Assembly (NCBI RefSeq): GCF_015182315.1
Contig: NZ_PRDL01000001.1
Span: forward strand, 2,604,001-2,668,000
DNA length: 64,000 bases
Direction: 5' to 3'
DNA from: Cellvibrio polysaccharolyticus
GTDB taxonomy: Bacteria > Pseudomonadota > Gammaproteobacteria > Pseudomonadales > Cellvibrionaceae
Both the position numbers and the translations under genes were made by a program. Below, piece by piece: positions 58,494 to 64,000 of this stretch. Numbering within the stretch: the first letter of the stretch is position 1; each line of letters begins with the position of its first letter. Below the pieces are notes generated by a model, which was given only the letters and a program-made list of their open reading frames with translations, was not told where the DNA came from and searched no databases.

Positions 58494-59252
58494 ATGAGCA
58501 ACAAAATCGCATTGATTACCGGTGGCAGCCGCGGGCTTGGGAAAAACGCTGCATTGGCGCTGGCGCGTGCCGGTCACGACCTGGTGATTACCTACCAGAG
58601 CAAGGCCGATGAAGCCGCTGCCGTGGTGGCAGAGATAAAAGACATGGGTCAACAAGCCGTTGCGTTGCAACTGGACACGGCACAGGTAGCAGGTTTTGCA
58701 GATTTCAAAGGCCGTTTGCAGCAGCAACTGGGCATTTTGTGGCAGCGCGATCGCTTTGATTATCTGGTCAACAATGCCGGTACCGGCATTCATACCAGCT
58801 TTACCGAAACCACCGAGCAACAGTTCGATGCAATGCTGAACCAGCACGTGAAAGGCGTCTTTTTTCTCACCCAAACCTTGCTCCCGCTGATCAACAACGG
58901 CGGCAGCATTCTCAATGTATCCAGCGGCCTCGCCAGGTTCAGCGTTGCCGGCTACGCTGCTTACGGCACCATGAAAGGCGCGGTTGAAGTGCTCACCCGC
59001 TACCTGGCATTGGAATTGGGAGAAAGAAAAATCCGTGTCAACGTGCTGGCACCCGGCGCCATTGAAACCGATTTTGGCGGCGGCGCGGTGCGGGATAACG
59101 CGGAATTGAACAAAACGTTCGCCGCCGGAACCGCCCTGGGCCGGGTCGGATTACCGGATGATATTGGCAACGCGGTGGTTGCCTTACTCTCCGAGCAAAC
59201 CGGCTGGATCAATGGCCAGCGTATTGAAGCCTCTGGCGGGTTTCGTTTGTAA
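58494..59252 (+). CDS. Short-chain dehydrogenase/reductase
   Basis: A 252-residue classical SDR: TGGSRGLG cofactor loop, NNAG, catalytic Ser in NVSSG and YAAYGTMK (Tyr-x3-Lys), then LAPGAIETDFGG and the end ASGGFRL. The basic residue in the glycine-rich loop suggests NADP(H). GGAGAATTCAGG precedes the ATG. The likely reaction is reduction of a carbonyl or quinone, but the substrate is unknown. It is controlled, by position, by the divergent LysR gene. Confidence 0.92.
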   Translation: MSNKIALITGGSRGLGKNAALALARAGHDLVITYQSKADEAAAVVAEIKDMGQQAVALQLDTAQVAGFADFKGRLQQQLGILWQRDRFDYLVNNAGTGIHTSFTETTEQQFDAMLNQHVKGVFFLTQTLLPLINNGGSILNVSSGLARFSVAGYAAYGTMKGAVEVLTRYLALELGERKIRVNVLAPGAIETDFGGGAVRDNAELNKTFAAGTALGRVGLPDDIGNAVVALLSEQTGWINGQRIEASGGFRL

Positions 59253-59365
59253 TCTCACTCCGCCCCTTTTTCCTCTATTCACTTCCCGCCTCCCGAAGCC
59301 GTCTGCAGCGGCGGTTTCGGGAGCATTGCTATTTGCATTGCCTCCCATCCCGCCATAGAATGCGA

Positions 59366-59384
59366 ACAATTATCATTATTCACT
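59366..59384. promoter_or_regulatory. Fur-box-like site before the FecI-type sigma gene
   Basis: On the minus strand TGAATAATGATAATTGTTC shares eleven consecutive bases (ATAATGATAAT) with the Fur consensus, 34-52 bp before the sigma-factor ATG. Confidence 0.7.
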
Positions 59385-59417
59385 AAAACTGCCCCGTTGC
59401 CGTATCCGGAGTTCACC

Positions 59418-59951
59418 ATGTCTACGGTAGAGCTTGATAATCAAGCCGATATCCAATCGCTCTACACCCACCATCACAGCTGGCTGAAAACCTGGCTTCG
59501 CCGCCGTTTGGGTAACGACAGTGACGCGGCTGATCTCGCCCAGGACACCTTTGTTCGCCTGCTGGTTAACCGACAGTCACTGAAAAATCCGGAAAGTCCG
59601 CGCGGTTATTTGCAGGTTATTGCCAAGCGTTTATGCATTGATTTATGGCGCCGTAAATCCATCGAGCAGGCATGGCTGGAGATAGTGGCCAGCCGACCGG
59701 AAGCCGTGCACATTTCACCCGAAGAACACGCCATTGTGCTGGAAACCTTTTACGAGCTGGATGAGATGTTGCACCGGCTGCCGCAGAATGTTGCCACCGC
59801 TTTTATGCTGGCGCAGGTCGACGGCCTGACCTATCGCGAGATTGCAGAGCAAATGTCGGTGTCCGAGCGCAGTGTGAAAAACTGGATGGCGAAAGCCATG
59901 TTGGAGTGCCTGCTACTGGAAGCCCGCTTCCACGAGTCGCTGACACCATGA
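59418..59951 (+). CDS. FecI-like ECF sigma factor
   Basis: A 177-residue ECF sigma factor starting at the ATG at 59418 (GGAG 7 nt upstream). Region 2 is at about 15-80 (LYTHHHSWLKTWLRRRLGNDSDAADLAQDTFVRLL) and region 4 at about 115-170 (LDEMLHRLPQNVATAFMLAQVDGLTYREIAEQMSVSERSVKNWMAKA). The sequence is of the iron-starvation FecI type. It should transcribe the receptor gene downstream when surface signalling is active. It overlaps the anti-sigma start by an ATGA. Confidence 0.94.
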   Translation: MSTVELDNQADIQSLYTHHHSWLKTWLRRRLGNDSDAADLAQDTFVRLLVNRQSLKNPESPRGYLQVIAKRLCIDLWRRKSIEQAWLEIVASRPEAVHISPEEHAIVLETFYELDEMLHRLPQNVATAFMLAQVDGLTYREIAEQMSVSERSVKNWMAKAMLECLLLEARFHESLTP

Positions 59952-60931
59952 GCCAGCCATTACCTCAGCACAAGGTTTTGCAGGAGGCGGCAAACTGGTT
60001 TGCCACCCTGTCGGATGAGCTGGTCAGCGAACAGGAAAAAAACCAATGGCAGTCCTGGCTGGATCAACACCCGGATCATCGTCAGGCCTGGTGTTATGTA
60101 GAAAATATCAGCCAACGATTCAATGTAGCCAGGCAACAGGCCGGTACATCCGGCACCAGCACCATACTCAATAACAGCCGTATGGAGCGCATCAAACGCC
60201 GGCAGTTGATGCGTAATACGATGGTGGTAATGTTGGGCGGCTGGCTTGGCTGGCAATACACCCCTCTCCCGGAGGTAACCGCCCGCGTTGCACATCGCTG
60301 GCGTGCTGACCATTACACCGGCATCGGTGACGTGCGTGAATTGGCCCTCGACGATGGCGGAAAACTGTGGCTCAACACCGACACAGCGCTGGATGTGCAT
60401 TACTCCGCCGGTCACCGTAATTTGCTGCTGCACAGTGGTGAAATTTATATTGAAACAGCCGTTGACCCTCAACAGCGCCCCTTCACGGTAACCAGCCAAC
60501 ATGGGCAAATACGAGCACTCGGCACCGGTTTTACCGTACGGCAATATAAAACTGACACGCAAGTGTCGGTGTATGAAGGTGCGGTAGAAATTACTACCCG
60601 CTCGGGCCTGAAACAGCGATTGAACGCAGGGCAACAAACCCTTTTTAATGCCCACACTATTGCTGCCGAAGCGCGCGCTCGCCCGGGTCACAAATCCTGG
60701 AGCCAGGGCGTCATCGTCGCCGAGGATATGACTGTACAACAACTGCTGGATGAGCTGGGCCGCTATCACACAGGGCATATTGGCCTTCACCCTGCGTTGT
60801 CAAAACTTCGAGTAACGGGAACCTATCCGCTGCATCAGCCGCACCATGTTCTTGCCATGCTGGAAAACACACTTCCGCTAAAGGTGAGCCGTATTTTTTC
60901 CTGGTGGATTACCCTGGAACCAACGCCCTGA
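59948..60931 (+). CDS. FecR-like anti-sigma/signal-transfer protein
   Basis: A 327-residue protein. The N-terminal cytoplasmic DUF4880/FecR_N part (AANWFATLSDELVSEQEKNQWQSWLDQHPDHRQAW) binds the sigma factor; one membrane helix lies near residues 88-105 (TMVVMLGGWLGW); the periplasmic FecR domain has the pattern GDVRELALDDGGKLWLNTDTALDV and GEIYIETAVD. It relays ligand occupancy of the outer-membrane receptor to FecI. Its ATG overlaps the sigma stop (ATGA), fixing the start. Confidence 0.94.
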   Translation: MSQPLPQHKVLQEAANWFATLSDELVSEQEKNQWQSWLDQHPDHRQAWCYVENISQRFNVARQQAGTSGTSTILNNSRMERIKRRQLMRNTMVVMLGGWLGWQYTPLPEVTARVAHRWRADHYTGIGDVRELALDDGGKLWLNTDTALDVHYSAGHRNLLLHSGEIYIETAVDPQQRPFTVTSQHGQIRALGTGFTVRQYKTDTQVSVYEGAVEITTRSGLKQRLNAGQQTLFNAHTIAAEARARPGHKSWSQGVIVAEDMTVQQLLDELGRYHTGHIGLHPALSKLRVTGTYPLHQPHHVLAMLENTLPLKVSRIFSWWITLEPTP

Positions 60932-61033
60932 ACTGTCAGATAGCTGATTTTTATCATTCACGCTTCCCCTTTTGCCATCTCAACCGTGTTTAACAAGCGA
61001 ACACACCCTGTTTATAGATTGGAGTCTCGCTTG

Positions 61034-63652
61034 ATGAAGTACTGCGGCAATACACGCACCACACTTGCCTTACATTCGCTGACCCTGGCAGTCAAACTCG
61101 TTTGCAGTGGTTTACTGTTGACGACTACATTGGCCTTGCCACTTACATTCAGCAACCCGGCAACCGCTCAGGAATTGCCGGCAACCACTCGCCTTCAGTT
61201 TGATATTGCCAAAGGGGATCTGGCGCAAGGCCTCAACCAATTTGCATCTCGTGCCGGTATTTATCTGAGCGTTAACAGCTCGATTACCCAGGGCAAAACA
61301 ACCGCCGGGCTGCGCGGACAATTCACTGTTGAAGAAGGTTTGCAACGATTGCTGCAAGGCAGCGGCCTTCAATACCGTTTCCAGGATGCAAAAACCGTCA
61401 CCATTACCGCAACCGGTGACGGCCCGGTAGCACTGCCTGCCGTAAAAGTGTCAGGTGCAGCATTGGGTTCTGCCACTGAAGATTCCAACTCCTACACCAC
61501 GCAATCTGCCGGTGTGGGTGGAAAAATGGATGAATCCTTGCGGGAAATTCCGCGCTCGGTTTCGGTGATTACCCGCCAACAACTGGATGACCAACGCACG
61601 CTGAGTTTCTACGAGGTCATGAACCAAATGCCCGGCGTAACCACAACCTACGGCGGCGGTAACGATCAGGAAGTGAGTTTTCACTCGCGTGGTTTTCGTC
61701 TGGATAATGTCACCGCCGATGGCATGAGCATCTCAGCGGCCGGGCTTGCCGGTGGTAATACCCGCGGTGGCGGAAATAATAGCGGCATGGCCAAGTACGA
61801 TAGCGTGCAATTGTTGCGAGGCCCGAACGGCTTGTTTTCCGGCAATGGTCAACCGTCCGGTACCGTGAACCTGGTGCGCAAACGCCCGACGGACAGTTTG
61901 CAAATAAAAACCGCATTGTCTGCGGGCAGTTGGGATAACTACGCCGGTGAAGTTGACCTGAGTTCGCCACTCACCTCGGATGGGCGACTGCGAGGTCGTG
62001 TAGTTGCGGCGCGACAGGATGCGGATCATTTTTATGATAGCGAGGGCAATCGCAAAACAACGCTGTATGGCATTGTCGATTTCAAGCTGGCAGACAGCAC
62101 GGTGCTGAGTGTGGGTGGCAGCCGCGACACCCAACACGGTGCGCCGGATCAGCCAGCAGGTTTACCCCGTTACACGAATGGCGCAACACTTGATATCAGC
62201 CGTCGTGCCGGTTATCCCGGTTGGGCGGTGCGCAATTACGATGTCGATAATATATTCCTTACCCTGGAACACCGTTTCAACGAACAGTGGCGATTAAAAA
62301 CTGGAGCATCCGACACCCGAACCCGTAATGGCGTTAACGAAATACCGGTGTATTCCGGAGCGGTTGACCTGCAAAGCCATATTGGCCTGGGCAGCTACGC
62401 AACCCTTGCGGATTGGAACCGTCAGGTAAAAACCTTCGATTTCAATCTGATTGGCGAATTGAATTTATGGCAGCGGCAACAACAACTGGTGTTCGGTGCT
62501 GACCTTAACGATTCCAGTCAATACAGCCTTATTGGTAGCGTTCCCGCGAATGATCCTGTTCGCAATCAGCCCATCGACTGGTCACAATTCAACTCGGAAA
62601 CCGCGCTGAAGCGCTGGAGCAATACACCGGCGTGGGATAACGATACCCGGCACAAACAACAAGGCCTCTACGCCTACGGCAAGTTTCAACTCTACGGCCC
62701 ATTGAGCCTTACGCTCGGTGGGCGCTATGCCGTATTTGATGGATACAGTACCGGCCTCAATGCCTACCCTGCCGAGGGGGAACCTTGCCCGAGCTGGGCA
62801 ACAACCTGCGGTACTGCCGTTTCGCTTAATAATATGAGTAGCGATAATATTTTTATCCCCTATTACGCACTCACCTACGATATCAGCACAACCTGGTCTG
62901 CCTATGTTTCGCTATCCCGTAGTTACGAAAATCAAAGCAACTACTATGACCGAAACCACAACCCGCTCGACCCCACCGAAGGTAATAGTTGGGAGCTGGG
63001 GCTAAAAGGCGAGTTCTTTGAGGGGCGCCTTAACAGCAATATCACCTTTTATCGCAGCAAGCGCGATAACTATGCGGTATCGGTAGGCGGTGATGAAACC
63101 TTCAATCAAATTGGAAAAAGTTGTTGCTATGCAGGTAACGGGGAATTTCTGGCGCAGGGGGTAGAAATTGACCTCAGTGGTGCATTAACCGCTAACTGGC
63201 AAATCAATGCCGGTTACACCTACGACGACAACAAAACCGAGTACGGCAGTAATGAGGGTATCCGTTACGCCAGCTATGCGCCTCGCCATATTTTGCGGCT
63301 TTGGAGCAGCTACCAATTGCAGGGCGTTTTTGCCGGTTTGAGATTGGGTGGCGGGGTGCAGGCTCAATCCGACTTCTTCCGCAGCGGAACCGTACGAACC
63401 TGGAATCCAACCGGAGGACGGGATGGCGCTGGTGCTTTTGATGGCCCGAATGTGCCCTATCAATTTAACGAGCCGGGCCGCGCCTTGTGGAACTTCTTTG
63501 CCGAATACCGTTTGAATGACAACTGGTCTGCCGCGCTTAACGTCAATAATGCCTTCGATAAACGTTACTACCAGTCTGTCGGCACTACAACGGGTGGCAA
63601 CTACTATGGCGCACCGGGCAACTGGACGTTAACCTTGAGAAGCACCTTCTGA
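61034..63652 (+). CDS. TonB-dependent siderophore receptor with N-terminal signalling domain (FecA/FpvA type)
   Basis: An 872-residue outer-membrane receptor. The ATG at 61034 follows GGAG and begins the signal peptide (cut after TAQ); the GTG at 60986 is rejected. Residues about 45-125 are an STN/secretin-like signalling domain (FDIAKGDLAQGLNQFASRAGIYL), followed by the plug (SLREIPRSVSVITRQQLDDQ, SFHSRGFRLDNVTADGM, LLRGPNGLFSGNGQPSGTVNLVRKRP) and a barrel ending in LTLRSTF. The signalling domain should contact the FecR-like protein encoded upstream. The plug and barrel are of the ferri-hydroxamate/pyoverdine receptor family, and the ligand is unknown. A Cys pair occurs in a surface loop (CPSWATTC). 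Confidence 0.94.
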   Translation: MKYCGNTRTTLALHSLTLAVKLVCSGLLLTTTLALPLTFSNPATAQELPATTRLQFDIAKGDLAQGLNQFASRAGIYLSVNSSITQGKTTAGLRGQFTVEEGLQRLLQGSGLQYRFQDAKTVTITATGDGPVALPAVKVSGAALGSATEDSNSYTTQSAGVGGKMDESLREIPRSVSVITRQQLDDQRTLSFYEVMNQMPGVTTTYGGGNDQEVSFHSRGFRLDNVTADGMSISAAGLAGGNTRGGGNNSGMAKYDSVQLLRGPNGLFSGNGQPSGTVNLVRKRPTDSLQIKTALSAGSWDNYAGEVDLSSPLTSDGRLRGRVVAARQDADHFYDSEGNRKTTLYGIVDFKLADSTVLSVGGSRDTQHGAPDQPAGLPRYTNGATLDISRRAGYPGWAVRNYDVDNIFLTLEHRFNEQWRLKTGASDTRTRNGVNEIPVYSGAVDLQSHIGLGSYATLADWNRQVKTFDFNLIGELNLWQRQQQLVFGADLNDSSQYSLIGSVPANDPVRNQPIDWSQFNSETALKRWSNTPAWDNDTRHKQQGLYAYGKFQLYGPLSLTLGGRYAVFDGYSTGLNAYPAEGEPCPSWATTCGTAVSLNNMSSDNIFIPYYALTYDISTTWSAYVSLSRSYENQSNYYDRNHNPLDPTEGNSWELGLKGEFFEGRLNSNITFYRSKRDNYAVSVGGDETFNQIGKSCCYAGNGEFLAQGVEIDLSGALTANWQINAGYTYDDNKTEYGSNEGIRYASYAPRHILRLWSSYQLQGVFAGLRLGGGVQAQSDFFRSGTVRTWNPTGGRDGAGAFDGPNVPYQFNEPGRALWNFFAEYRLNDNWSAALNVNNAFDKRYYQSVGTTTGGNYYGAPGNWTLTLRSTF

Positions 63653-63694
63653 TCACCCGCCTTTTTAAAAGGCACACGCTTTTTACTGACATAA

Positions 63695-63728
63695 AAAAAT
63701 ACCTGCCGGGGTAACGGCAGGTATTTTT
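63695..63728 (+). terminator. Terminator after the siderophore receptor
   Basis: A perfect 14-bp stem AAAAATACCTGCCG / CGGCAGGTATTTTT with its own T-tract. Confidence 0.85.
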
Positions 63729-63737
63729 CAGAGAGAT

Positions 63738-63769
63738 AAAAAATTGGCGCCAGTGATGCGCCAATTTTT
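63738..63769 (-). terminator. Terminator of the DUF3185 gene
   Basis: Stem AAAAATTGGCGC / GCGCCAATTTTT (perfect, 8-nt loop) just after the DUF3185 stop; the T-tract serves both directions. Confidence 0.8.
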
Positions 63770-63776
63770 TATCAAT

Positions 63777-63977
63777 TTACTTCTTGAAGGTCAGAACCAG
63801 CCCGACAACCAGGCTCACAATCCCGCCGATGATCAGCGTCATGGAGCGGTCTGTTCCTGTACCGGTAACAGCCTCAGAAACTTCTGAAACGACTGATTGA
63901 GATTCCTGATAACCCATAAATGCAAGGCCAACACCCAGTACAATTAATGCAATGCCAATTATTCTTACCGGACTCAT
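63777..63977 (-). CDS. DUF3185-family small membrane protein
   Basis: A 66-residue protein with two membrane helices (about 5-23 and 46-64) joined by a polar loop: MSPVRIIGIALIVLGVGL, then VSEAVTGTGTDRSMTLIIGG. This matches DUF3185, a family of two-helix envelope peptides of unknown function, often stress-associated. GGAG lies 8 nt before the ATG. A terminator follows directly. Confidence 0.82.
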   Translation of the reverse strand: MSPVRIIGIALIVLGVGLAFMGYQESQSVVSEVSEAVTGTGTDRSMTLIIGGIVSLVVGLVLTFKK

Positions 63978-64000
63978 GCAAATTCTCCGTGATTGGTTTC

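Overview
The window looks like chromosome of a Gram-negative gammaproteobacterium that degrades plant cell walls, most likely in or near Cellvibrionaceae. The sequence basis is three TonB-dependent receptors, several lipoproteins with Gram-negative lipoboxes, a NqrE-type subunit, NfuA, class Ia NrdAB, and a very large pectin-degrading lipoprotein whose modules are joined by long serine-rich linkers, a Cellvibrio/Saccharophagus habit. The genus call is inference. I saw no rRNA, tRNA, CRISPR array, integrase or transposase.

Region 1 (1-16.1 kb) is export and iron biology. A MacA/MacB-type tripartite pump, cut by the left edge, is followed by two iron loci built from the same rare parts. Locus A is a minus-strand run of PepSY-TM, DUF2271, DUF4198 and a membrane-anchored flavodoxin/FAD/NADPH reductase, next to a catecholate-type TonB receptor. 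Locus B is DUF4198, an EF-hand lipoprotein, and an ApbE-like domain (active-site motifs decayed) fused to DUF2271, followed by a haem/haemoglobin-type TonB receptor. Fur-box-like sequences sit before all four transcription units.

Region 2 (16.1-32.9 kb) holds a YhiN-type flavoprotein; a molybdate transporter modABC with a near-perfect ModE operator and a convergent HTH-only ModE; two DUF5648 secreted paralogues flanking an orphan gene; nfuA; an esterase; cobalamin-dependent metH; a second esterase; a stand-alone nqrE; a class D beta-lactamase; and a GNAT enzyme.

Region 3 (32.9-46.3 kb) has a giant ThuA / sugar-dehydrogenase / cytochrome c lipoprotein, an AEC transporter with a GNAT gene, a membrane LytTR regulator divergent from an acyltransferase, and nrdA-nrdB behind an NrdR-like palindrome and a long hairpin-rich leader. 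A 1.1-kb gap after nrdB contains two small ORFs and a 7 x 7-bp tandem repeat.

Region 4 (46.5-52.9 kb) is one gene: a 2075-residue lipoprotein joining a PL1 pectate lyase to a CE8 pectin methylesterase. Its leader carries a terminator-like hairpin with a competing alternative pairing.

Region 5 (53.5-64 kb) holds a FAN1-like VRR-NUC nuclease overlapping a nuclease-helicase (PD-(D/E)XK + FeS XPD/DinG-type), a LysR/SDR divergent pair, a FecI/FecR/TonB-receptor surface-signalling cassette behind another Fur-like box, and a DUF3185 membrane peptide.

Many genes have a start downstream of the longest possible ORF; I moved starts where an in-frame ATG follows a clear Shine-Dalgarno sequence or begins a signal peptide.
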